From Paraburkholderia graminis C4D1M (GTDB lineage: Bacteria; Pseudomonadota; Gammaproteobacteria; Burkholderiales; Burkholderiaceae): 64,000 nt of DNA. This document shows, one piece after another, positions 44,477 to 53,760 of this stretch. The translations under genes were made by a program, and so were the position numbers. The stretch is from contig NZ_ABLD01000006.1 in assembly GCF_000172415.1 (NCBI RefSeq), forward strand, positions 124,001-188,000. The letters are read 5' to 3'. The notes under the pieces were generated by a model. That model saw nothing but the letters and a program-made list of their open reading frames with translations. It was not told where the DNA came from and did no database searches. Position 1 is the first letter of the stretch; the number at the start of each line of letters is the position of its first letter.

Positions 44477-45115
44477 ATGACCGAACCTCTTCCGTCGATG
44501 CGGCAACATTCGCCGTCCACCGAACGCAACCGCGAACCGATACTCGCGGTGTTGCGCACGGTGCTGCCGGCCACGGGCCACGTGCTCGAAATCGCGAGCG
44601 GCACCGGTCAGCACGCGCTCTGCTTTGCCGGCGCGCTGCCCGGCCTCGACTGGCAACCGAGCGACGCCGACGCGGAAGCGCGCGAGTCGATTGCCGCATG
44701 GATGGCACACGACGCGCCGCCCAACCTGCGCGTGCCGCTCGCGCTCGACGTGCATCAGCCGGAGTGGGACGTCGGCGCGCTCGACGCCGTCGTGTGCATC
44801 AACATGATCCACATTTCGCCGTGGAGCGCCGCGCAGGCGTTATTCGCAGGCGCGAGCCGCTATCTCGTGGATGGCGGTGTACTGTATCTGTACGGCCCAT
44901 ACAAACGCGGCGGCGCACACACGGCGCCGAGCAACGAAGCTTTCGATCGCCAATTGCGAAGCCGCGATCCTTCGTGGGGCGTGCGCGATATGGAGGCGGT
45001 GGTGGCGCTCGGGGCATCGGCGGGATTTGAATGCGACGAGCCGATCGCGATGCCGGCCAATAATTTCAGCCTCGTATTCAGGAAGCGCGCCGCGCAAGCC
45101 GGCCAGACACGGTGA
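44477..45115 (+). CDS. DUF938 family predicted SAM-dependent methyltransferase
   Basis: Member of the DUF938 group, a methyltransferase-fold family without established substrate. The 212-residue protein begins MTEPLPSMRQHSPSTERNRE, then shows the SAM-binding VLEIASGTGQHALCFA (motif I), LDWQPSDADAEARESI, CINMIHISPW and YLYGPYKRGGAHTAPSNEAFD, all regular parts of the family. The final NNFSLVFRK matches too. It follows the sirtuin gene by 64 bases on the same strand. Confidence 0.87.
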   Translation: MTEPLPSMRQHSPSTERNREPILAVLRTVLPATGHVLEIASGTGQHALCFAGALPGLDWQPSDADAEARESIAAWMAHDAPPNLRVPLALDVHQPEWDVGALDAVVCINMIHISPWSAAQALFAGASRYLVDGGVLYLYGPYKRGGAHTAPSNEAFDRQLRSRDPSWGVRDMEAVVALGASAGFECDEPIAMPANNFSLVFRKRAAQAGQTR

Positions 45116-45149
45116 CTGCGCGCAATCGGCGCGATCCGTGAAAGTGGCG

Positions 45150-45215
45150 GGAGCGGCGGGAGCGGCCAAAAGCGCGGCCAAAGCGAACCCAAAGCGAACC
45201 CAAAGCGCGCCGTTG
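45150..45215. repeat. short direct repeats before gnd
   Basis: GCGGGAGCG is repeated twice, then AAAGCGCGGCC/AAAGCGAACCC units occur in tandem. They are noncoding and lie between the DUF938 gene and gnd. No palindromic or coding meaning is evident. Confidence 0.5.
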
Positions 45216-45329
45216 CTTGCCCGATAACAAGCGGCGAACCGGCATTTCTTTTATGCTTTCACCCTCGACGTCCGGCCGACGTTCATTCCGGCGCGGCGTC
45301 ACGACACTTTTGGACACTGGAGAATTCAC

Positions 45330-46739
<1,410 letters not shown>

Positions 46740-47041
46740 ACCTGCGGGCCGATGGAACGGCGCGGACGGCTTGAATCGCTTGAAACGCGCCGCCGCGCGC
46801 GCTTGCTGTAAGGGCGCACGCGGCGGCGCAGCGTTTGAATTCGCTGTGCCGCTATTGTTGCCGCAGGCTATCGGCGGGATAGATCAGCGGCAATTTCAGA
46901 CGCGGACTATTGCAATTTGCGGAATAGAGTTTCGTCGTTTTAGGGGTTTCCCCTAGATGACCGGCCTCCTAAACTTCTGTTCAAGCGCAAGGGACAACAA
47001 ACCCGGAAGCGCATCACAACAAGTTCTGGAGGTTTTACATC
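46740..47041. other. intergenic region between gnd and the DUF4148 gene
   Basis: About 300 bases without a convincing gene. The right half (46900-47041) is more AT-rich and probably carries the promoter of the DUF4148 gene, with TTCTGGAGG as its ribosome-binding site. No strong hairpin or repeat was seen. Confidence 0.5.
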
Positions 47042-47368
47042 ATGAAGACGATCATCTCTGCCGCTGTTATCGCCGCCGCTCTGGCCGCTCCCGTTGCTTC
47101 GTTTGCTCAATCGAACCAGCCGGTCACGCGCGCTCAAGTCCGCGCCGAACTGGTCCAGCTCGAAAAGGCAGGCTACAACCCGGTCGGCGACCATGTCGAC
47201 TACCCGGCGAACCTGCAAGCTGCTCAAACGCGTGTGAACGCTGCGAACGGCACCGCCCAAGCTTCGGCTCAAGTCGCCGACAGCGGCTACGGCGCACCGA
47301 TCGCCGGCAGCTCGCAAGCAGGCCGCGCAGTCACGACGGATCGCAGCTCGGTTTATTTCGGCAACTAA
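47042..47368 (+). CDS. DUF4148 family secreted protein
   Basis: Small exported protein of a family very common in Burkholderiales, function unknown. The 108-residue product begins MKTIISAAVIAAALAAPVAS with a signal peptide cleaved after SFA, followed by the DUF4148 motif VTRAQVRAELVQLEKAGYNP, then DHVDYPANLQAAQTRV. The C-terminus is low complexity and ends VYFGN. A strong TTCTGGAGG site precedes it and a bidirectional terminator follows. Confidence 0.9.
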   Translation: MKTIISAAVIAAALAAPVASFAQSNQPVTRAQVRAELVQLEKAGYNPVGDHVDYPANLQAAQTRVNAANGTAQASAQVADSGYGAPIAGSSQAGRAVTTDRSSVYFGN

Positions 47369-47413
47369 TTGCCGGGTTGGACGAAGCGCCGCCGGCTGTA
47401 GAGGCGCTTAAGC

Positions 47414-47449
47414 AAAAAAACGCCGCCAGGTTTTCGCCTGGCGGCGTTT
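47414..47449. terminator. bidirectional intrinsic terminator
   Basis: CGCCGCCAGG (47421-47430) pairs perfectly with CCTGGCGGCG (47437-47446) around a TTTTCG loop. It is flanked by seven A on the left and TTT on the right, so it works best for the minus-strand DUF2968 gene but can also end the DUF4148 transcript. Confidence 0.9.
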
Positions 47450-47530
47450 GCCGTTTACCGGTTACTCAGCGCGCGATCCGCGTGGGCGCTTGGTAAACCG
47501 CCAAGACCAAAACCGCCCCAATCCGCCGAT

Positions 47531-48334
47531 TCAACGAGTCGGCAAGTGCGGAATCGCTTCGTTGCTCGTCAGGTTGAGTTGGTGCATCTGCCGATGCGCC
47601 TTGTTCAGATGCGCCTGCGCCGCAACACGTTGCGCCTCGAGTTGCGACACCTCCTTGCGCACCTGATGCTGCCGGTTCGACGCCGCCTGTTCCTGCACGC
47701 TGCGTCGCTGCAGATCGCTGCGCAGCCGTTCCGCTTCGGCTTCCGAGCGCGCGATCATGCGGGCCAACTGCTCGTTTTGCGCCTCGAGTTGCGCGCGGCG
47801 CGTTTCGCAGTCGGACAGCCGGGTCGCCTGGTCCTCGAAATGACGGAACGCGGCTTCGGCGGCTTCCAGATCCGCCGCTTTCAGCGCGCGCCACAACGCG
47901 CCGTCCTGATACAGCGCGACGTAGTACACCAGTTCCTTCCCGTGAAACAGCAGGCTGACCGAGTAGGCAAAGCTGCGGAACACGCGAAACGGCGTGAGCG
48001 CTTCTTCTTCGGCGAGCCATTCGACTTCGGCCGTATTGGCCATCTGCACGCCGCGCGCGCTGACCTGCGAGGGCACCGTCTGCACGGGCCGCAAGGCCAG
48101 CACCGGGCGCGGCCCGCTGCGGGCCACGGCGGCGTGTGCCGCATTGGAACCCGCGCCGGCGCCAGGATTCGGCGCAAGACCGTCATCCGATGACGACTCC
48201 GCGGACGCCAGATTCGGCGATGCGTCATCGTGCGCGTCAGTGGGCGAATCGGATGCGGCGGGATGGCTCTGCGGGACCCTCACGACATGCGATGGACCGG
48301 TCAGCACGCTACGGCGGTTCAGGAGACTTTTCAC
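47531..48334 (-). CDS. DUF2968 family protein
   Basis: Burkholderiales-specific uncharacterised family. The 267-residue protein has a disordered N-terminal third rich in Ser, Pro and Ala, then a conserved globular part (VEWLAEEEALTPFRVFRSFA, SVSLLFHGKELVYYVALYQ, GALWRALKAADLEAAEAAF), and a long coiled coil (about residues 165-255). There is no clear signal peptide at this start; an alternative start is possible but not obvious. It is followed by the bidirectional terminator. Confidence 0.82.
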   Translation of the reverse strand: MKSLLNRRSVLTGPSHVVRVPQSHPAASDSPTDAHDDASPNLASAESSSDDGLAPNPGAGAGSNAAHAAVARSGPRPVLALRPVQTVPSQVSARGVQMANTAEVEWLAEEEALTPFRVFRSFAYSVSLLFHGKELVYYVALYQDGALWRALKAADLEAAEAAFRHFEDQATRLSDCETRRAQLEAQNEQLARMIARSEAEAERLRSDLQRRSVQEQAASNRQHQVRKEVSQLEAQRVAAQAHLNKAHRQMHQLNLTSNEAIPHLPTR

Positions 48335-48520
48335 GGCGGTTCCTCCAGTTGACTCGCCCGAAACGACCAGACGACGCCGGCAATCAAGCGTTCCGGCTAA
48401 CTGGCGGATTGGGCGGTGAGCGAAATGCGGAAGCCCGGTGGCGGGTGCCGACGGATGACGCAGGTTCCATCGGGCTCGCCGGGCTGCGCGTCGACGCGGA
48501 CCTCGCGTGCGAGCGCAGCG

Positions 48521-48838
48521 TCAATGCAGCGTGCGTTGCCGGCCGATGTCGTCGAATAGCGCGCGGCTCGGTTCGAGCGCGAGCAGCCATGATTCGTCGT
48601 AGCCGCTGAGATTGTCGAGCGTCTCGCGCAGCCGCTCGATCGCGACGGCGGGAATCTCGACGCGCGCCTCGACGCCGCTCGCGAGTCCGGCGATGCTCGC
48701 AAGCTGCACGAGCGCGTCGGCCGCTTCGGCGACGTCGGCGGCGAAAATCAGATGCATGTTCAGCAACTCGGCCAGTCCCGGCGACGCGGCGACGTCGTCG
48801 ACGCTGAGTTGCACGGCCAGAAAGGTGGCGTTGTTCAT
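48521..48838 (-). CDS. hypothetical protein, 105 residues
   Basis: No family recognised. Start at the ATG complement 48836-48838, with AAGGAG upstream on the minus strand. The protein (MNNATFLAVQLSVDDVAASP at the start) is a soluble alpha/beta-like sequence with Ala/Leu/Glu-rich helices and ends DIGRQRTLH. It precedes the DUF2968 gene on the same strand by about 190 bases, which could make a small operon. No function can be stated. Confidence 0.65.
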   Translation of the reverse strand: MNNATFLAVQLSVDDVAASPGLAELLNMHLIFAADVAEAADALVQLASIAGLASGVEARVEIPAVAIERLRETLDNLSGYDESWLLALEPSRALFDDIGRQRTLH

Positions 48839-49133
48839 CCTCAACTCCTTGCGGGACCCGGTCGTTTGCGCCTGCGCCACGCAGGCGCAGCAAAGTTGAG
48901 TATAGATGAGGGTCCAAAGGTTTCAATGCTCACACGATTGCGCCGAACGGGGCGCGGTATCGGCGAGACGCGTGCGCGACGCGACTTATAATGGCCGTTC
49001 GAAATCGCGGCGCTGGCAGTGGCTCGCAGCGGCTCGCAGCGGCTCGGACGGCTGCCGCGTCGGGCTCGAACATCGAACCGCGGCTGAACAGCGGCTGAAT
49101 CCGCGCCGTCCTTTAACTCGTGCCCTTGGGACC

Positions 49134-49445
49134 ATGAAGATCATTCGCAGCAGGAGCTTCACCGCGACGCGCGCCTGGGGCGCGCTCGACATCGCCAATA
49201 TGGGCGGCATCACCACGCGTCTGCATTGGACCGATCAGCCGTACAAGTGGCACGTCAACGACGGCGAGGAAGTGTTCGCCGTGCTGGACGGCCGCGTCGA
49301 GATGCGCTATCGCGAAGATGGCGTCGAACAGGCGGCGATTCTGGAAACGGGCGATGTGTTCTACGCATCGGTCGGCACCGAGCATGTCGCGCATCCGCTT
49401 GGCGTCGCGCGGATTCTCGTGGTCGAGGCCGAGGGCAGCGTTTGA
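49134..49445 (+). CDS. cupin-domain protein
   Basis: Small single-domain cupin, 103 residues from ATG 49134. The beta-barrel motifs are TTRLHWTDQPYKWHVNDGEEVFAVLDG (motif 1 region, about residues 26-52) and GDVFYASVGTEHVAHPLG (motif 2), keeping His, Glu and His positions that could hold a metal. The usual first His pair is only partly present (H-V-N-D-G-E-E), so it may be a binding or degenerate cupin. No operon partner points to a substrate. Confidence 0.8.
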   Translation: MKIIRSRSFTATRAWGALDIANMGGITTRLHWTDQPYKWHVNDGEEVFAVLDGRVEMRYREDGVEQAAILETGDVFYASVGTEHVAHPLGVARILVVEAEGSV

Positions 49446-49539
49446 GTGCCGCGGGATCAGCGGCACGCGGAATGCTAGAGGCATCGATTGAAGTCGATCG
49501 AATCACAAGATTGAATCAAAAAATGTCGAGGAAAATCAC

Positions 49540-50340
49540 ATGACGAGACCAAGGCAATCGACGGGGACTTCATTGGTCGCGACCCGTCTGCTGGCGGCCG
49601 CCGGGCTGGCCGTGATACTCAACGGCTGCACGAGCATGCCGTGGGACAGCACGCCGTTCTACGGCAACAACCAGGCGCGGCCGACCACGCTCAGCACGGT
49701 GCCCGTGCCGGCCGGTTTCTACCGCGTCAACCAGGGCGATACGCTCGCCGGCATCGCATCGGCATACGGGCATAGGCCGCAGGACCTCGCGACCTGGAAC
49801 GGCCTGCCGGTGAACGCGGCCGTCGCGCCCGGACAGGTGCTGCGCGTCGCTCCGCCGATGGCCTCCGGCAGCGTCGTGGCGCCGCCCGCGAGCGTCGCGC
49901 CGAATGCTGCGACGGGTCCAGGCGGCCAGACGGCGCCGGGTGCGCCGACTGCCTCCGCCGGACCGCAGCAAGGCGTGCTGCAATGGCCGTTGCGCGGCCC
50001 GGTTCTAAAGACGTTTGCGCCGGGCAAGTCGAACGGCATCGTGATCGGCGGACGTCCCGGCGATCCGGTCAAGGCGGCCGCCACCGGCCGCGTGGTCTAC
50101 GCGGGTTCGGGCATCGAGGCGTATGGCCCGCTCATCATCATCAAGCACGACGACTCGCTGATCACCGCGTATGGGCAGAACAGCACGCTGCTCGTGAAGG
50201 AAGGCGATGCGGTCGCGCAAGGGCAGACCATCGGCGAAGTCGGGGTGGACGGCCGCGGCGTCGGCTCCGTCCAGTTCGAGGTTCGCCAGAACGGGCAGCC
50301 GGTCGATCCGCTCGCTTGGCTGCCGAAGCCGGGCGGCTGA
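49540..50340 (+). CDS. nlpD: NlpD-like lipoprotein: LysM plus degenerate LytM (M23) domain
   Basis: Envelope lipoprotein likely to activate cell-separation amidases. The 266-residue protein has a lipoprotein signal ending VILNGC, a LysM domain YRVNQGDTLAGIASAYGHRP at about residues 65-105, a Pro/Ala/Gly linker, and an M23-type domain from about 150. In that domain the metal positions are replaced: NGIVIGG stands where H-x3-D would be and QFEVR where HxH would be. As in E. coli NlpD, it should be a non-catalytic regulator. The preceding cupin gene is probably unrelated. Confidence 0.87.
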   Translation: MTRPRQSTGTSLVATRLLAAAGLAVILNGCTSMPWDSTPFYGNNQARPTTLSTVPVPAGFYRVNQGDTLAGIASAYGHRPQDLATWNGLPVNAAVAPGQVLRVAPPMASGSVVAPPASVAPNAATGPGGQTAPGAPTASAGPQQGVLQWPLRGPVLKTFAPGKSNGIVIGGRPGDPVKAAATGRVVYAGSGIEAYGPLIIIKHDDSLITAYGQNSTLLVKEGDAVAQGQTIGEVGVDGRGVGSVQFEVRQNGQPVDPLAWLPKPGG

Positions 50341-50542
50341 GCAAGCCCGGGCCGGGCTGACCTGCGGCGGCGCGCGCTCACGCTCACGCGGCTCTGCGAG
50401 CGCCGTGCAAATTGAATACACTGTGTGGCTCACAAGCCGGCGCCCGATCCGTGCTTCTCGCCACGGCGAGCAGCATGAGCAATACGAGCGGCGCCGGCCG
50501 CCCGTCATGGCTTCTCACTCGAAAGACGCACTGGGACACACA

Positions 50543-51550
50543 ATGATCGATCTGCGCAGCGATACCGTAACCCGTCCGACTCCGGCGATGCTCGCGGCCA
50601 TGTCGGCCGCCGAAACAGGCGACGACGTCTGGGGCGACGACCCCACCGTGCTGCGTCTGCAAGCCACCCTCGCCGAACGCACCGGCAAGGAAGCGGGCCT
50701 GTTCTTCCCGAGCGGCACGCAAAGCAACCTCGCGGCATTGATGGCGCACTGCGCGCGCGGCGACGAATACATCGTCGGCCAGTTGGCGCACACGTACAAA
50801 TACGAGGGCGGCGGCGCGGCGGTGCTCGGCAGCATCCAGCCGCAGCCGCTCGAAAATGCCCCTGACGGCTCCATTCCGCTCGAAAAAATCGCGGCTGCGA
50901 TCAAGCCGATCGACAACCACTTCGCGCGTACCCGGTTGCTGGCGCTGGAAAACACCATCGGCGGAAAGGTGCTCCCGGAGAGTTATGTCGCGCAAGCCGT
51001 TCAGCTCGCGCGCCAACATGGTTTGTCGGCTCATCTCGACGGCGCGCGCGTGTTCAACGCGGCGGTCGCGTCGGGCAAGCCGGTCGCGGCTTTGTGCGAG
51101 CCGTTCGATTCGGTGTCGATCTGCTTTTCGAAGGGACTGGGCGCGCCGGTCGGCTCGGTGCTGGTCGGCAGCCGCGCGCTTATTGACGTCGCGCACCGCT
51201 GGCGCAAGGTGCTCGGCGGCGGCATGCGTCAGGCCGGCGTGCTCGCGGCGGCCTGCCTGTACGCGCTCGATCACAACGTCGAGCGTCTCGCCGACGACCA
51301 CGCGAACGCCGCGCATCTGGCGGCGGGGCTCGAAACGATCGGTCAGGTGAAGGTGCAGTCGGTGGCGACCAACATGGTGTTCGCGCAGTTGCCGCAGCAG
51401 CATTGCGCGCCGCTCGAAGCGTGGCTCAAGGAGCGCGGCATCCTCACGCAGATGCTCTACGCATCGCGCTTCGTCACGCACAAGGACGTGTCGCGCGCCG
51501 ACATCGACACGTTTATCGCGGCGGTGAAGGACTATTTCGCCGCGCGTTGA
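50543..51550 (+). CDS. ltaE: low-specificity L-threonine aldolase
   Basis: PLP enzyme cleaving L-threonine and allo-threonine to glycine and acetaldehyde. From ATG 50543 it has 335 residues and opens MIDLRSDTVTRPTPAMLAAM, the family hallmark; an in-frame ATG at 50507 is an alternative. Other motifs: GDDVWGDDPTV, PSGTQSNLAALMAHC, LSAHLDGARVFNA and the PLP lysine in CFSKGLGAPVGSVLVG. It is complete and of normal length. Confidence 0.93.
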   Translation: MIDLRSDTVTRPTPAMLAAMSAAETGDDVWGDDPTVLRLQATLAERTGKEAGLFFPSGTQSNLAALMAHCARGDEYIVGQLAHTYKYEGGGAAVLGSIQPQPLENAPDGSIPLEKIAAAIKPIDNHFARTRLLALENTIGGKVLPESYVAQAVQLARQHGLSAHLDGARVFNAAVASGKPVAALCEPFDSVSICFSKGLGAPVGSVLVGSRALIDVAHRWRKVLGGGMRQAGVLAAACLYALDHNVERLADDHANAAHLAAGLETIGQVKVQSVATNMVFAQLPQQHCAPLEAWLKERGILTQMLYASRFVTHKDVSRADIDTFIAAVKDYFAAR

Positions 51551-51596
51551 TCGTGCCGGGGCGCGCTTAGGCTGAACGCCTGCCGCGCGCCCGTTT

Positions 51597-53057
51597 CTAT
51601 TTCGCCGACGTTTTCACATGCACGCCCGCGCGATGCGACGGCGCCAGAAGCCGCAAACCGCTCGCGAGGCTCGCCGCGCCGGCAAAGAAAGCGCCGGCGC
51701 CGAGCGCGAGCGTCGGGCCATGCCGGCCCGCCACGCTGAAGCTCAACGCGACTAGCGCCGCGCCCGTGGTCTGCCCGAGCAGCCGCGCGGTGGCAACGAT
51801 GCCGCTCGCGCCGCCGCTGCGCTCGGGCGGCGCGCTCGCCATCAGCGCTTTCAGATTCGGCGATTGAAAAAAGCCGAAACCCGCGCCGCAAATCGCCATG
51901 CGGATGCCGATATCGAACACATGCGGGTGCACCGGCAACAGCGCGAGCGACGCCATGCCCGCCGACATCACCGCGAGCCCGATCGCGCCCAGCAGGCCGG
52001 GCGGATAGCGATCCGACAGACTGCCCGCAAGCGGCGCGGCCAACGCGACGACAACCGGCCACGGCGTCATCAGAAAGCCGGTTTCCACCTGGCTGCGATG
52101 CAGCACATCCTCGAAATAAAACGGCAGCGACACGAACGCGAGCCCTTGCGCGGCGAACGAACAGACCGCCGTCACCGCCGACAGCGCGAACACCGGCCGC
52201 TTGAACAGATCGACGGGAAGCATCGGCGCGGGGTGGCCGGCTTCGCGGCGAATCAGCAGCGCGCCGAAGATGAGCGCGATCACCGCGGCGCCCAGCACGA
52301 GTTGCGTCGACGCGCGCTGCGCGCCTTCGCCGAGCGCGAAGATCAGGGCGGCGAACGTGATGACGTTCAGTAGCGCGGCGACCGGATCGAAACCGTGCGT
52401 GCCGCGCTCCGTGTGCGGCAGCGCGGGCCACGCGAAAGCCAGCGCGAGCACGCCGAGCGGCACGTTGACCGCGAACAGCCACGGCCACGAGGCAACCGAC
52501 AGGATCAGCGACGCCACCGTCGGCCCGACCGCGAACGATACGCCGACGATCAGCGCATTGGTGCCGAGGCCGCGTCCGAGCCGATGCGGCGGATACAGGA
52601 AGCGGATCAGCGCGGTGTTCACGCTCATGATCGCGCTCGCGCCGAGGCCTTGCAGCACGCGCGCGCCGGCGAGCATGGGGAGGGTCGGCGCCAGCGAGCA
52701 TGCGAGCGAAGCCAGCGTGAACAGCGCAATGCCGCCGATATAAATCCGCCGATGCCCGACGATGTCCCCAAGCGCGGCGAGCGGCAGCAGCGTCGCGACC
52801 ATCGCGAGCTGATACGCGTTGATGATCCACACCGATGCCGCGGGCGCCGCGTGCAGATCCGCGGCGATCGCGGGCAGCGCCGTGTTGGCGATCGCGGTGT
52901 CGAGCGTGGCGAGCGCGACGGCGAGCATGATCGCGGCCATCGCGCGGCGGTTGGCGGCGGACATGGGGGCATCCGCGGGAAAGGGCGGTGCGGATGCGGC
53001 GCTGAGTCTATCGGACACGGGTTGCTCGTCGGAGATAGGCACGTCGACGCGCCGCAT
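51597..53057 (-). CDS. MFS transporter, DHA2 (EmrB/QacA-like) family
   Basis: Proton-driven exporter of the major facilitator superfamily with about 14 membrane segments; the DHA2 family pumps drugs, dyes or metabolites. The start is unclear: ATG complement 53055-53057 gives 486 residues, while MSAANRR at 52964 gives 455 and starts close to the first helix. Seen: LDTAIANTALPAIA (motif D1), ALGDIVGHRRIYIGG (motif A), ARVLQGLGASAI (motif B-like), and GVSFAVGPTVAS (motif C). No periplasmic adaptor gene is next to it. Confidence 0.88.
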   Translation of the reverse strand: MRRVDVPISDEQPVSDRLSAASAPPFPADAPMSAANRRAMAAIMLAVALATLDTAIANTALPAIAADLHAAPAASVWIINAYQLAMVATLLPLAALGDIVGHRRIYIGGIALFTLASLACSLAPTLPMLAGARVLQGLGASAIMSVNTALIRFLYPPHRLGRGLGTNALIVGVSFAVGPTVASLILSVASWPWLFAVNVPLGVLALAFAWPALPHTERGTHGFDPVAALLNVITFAALIFALGEGAQRASTQLVLGAAVIALIFGALLIRREAGHPAPMLPVDLFKRPVFALSAVTAVCSFAAQGLAFVSLPFYFEDVLHRSQVETGFLMTPWPVVVALAAPLAGSLSDRYPPGLLGAIGLAVMSAGMASLALLPVHPHVFDIGIRMAICGAGFGFFQSPNLKALMASAPPERSGGASGIVATARLLGQTTGAALVALSFSVAGRHGPTLALGAGAFFAGAASLASGLRLLAPSHRAGVHVKTSAK

Positions 53058-53760
53058 ATCGGCGATGCGGCGCGCGAGGGGCAAGACCAGGTGAACAGCA
53101 GGAGCGCGGGCCGGCCGGAGGAACGACCAAACGGGACCAAGGCACCGCGCGGCGAATGTAGCGATTGTTACAGAGACGCGGAAATCGTGCAGAGCCGCGC
53201 ATGGGTCGTAAGCCGTATGAAATCCCGTGCGGACGCAACTAACTGTCAGCCCCGCCGGGCGTCTTCGAATCGGTGGGCGCCGGCGCTCACGCGTTACGCA
53301 CGGCGAAGAATGTTGATGCGCGCGATCGCTTGACAGTCACATCGCCTTGCAGATGAAGCCGCGATTCGATCACATTGCCACTTCGGATCCTCGCGTGCTC
53401 GCGCCCTCGTGCCAGCGCCAAAAAAATAATCGCAAGTGTCACGCGATCCACGTCGCATGATGTCACGCTCGCGTTGCCCGCCTTCACACTTTGACCTCAC
53501 CGTCGATAACAGCCCGATGCACGCGCACAGTGCCCAACAGCGCGCGCGTTGCACCGCGCCCGTGCGTCAAAGCGGGCGTTCCGACAGATAGCCGCGCGCG
53601 CAGGCGGGCATGGCATGTGCGTGACCCGCACCCGCGCTCGCCGGCATCCGGGAGTCGTAAAATGTCCTACTCTGATTCTTAACCCGCCTGACCGGCACGC
53701 GCCTCCCGTCCGTCATCTGTGCGGTTCGCGCATGTCGCAGCGCTTTTACCGGAGGCTTCG
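53058..53760. other. intergenic region between the MFS gene and glgP
   Basis: About 700 bases. Several short frames exist on both strands, but they lack ribosome-binding sites and convincing composition. An AT-rich patch at about 53415-53440 may be promoter DNA. GGAGG at 53751-53755 serves glycogen phosphorylase. I see no RNA gene or repeat here. Confidence 0.5.

Noticed and set aside
48397..48520. A possible continuation (with REVRVDAQPGEPDGTCVIRR) after the 105-residue hypothetical gene
   Set aside because: It reads plausibly in another frame but has no good start, and composition does not distinguish it from other frames; comparison with relatives would be needed.
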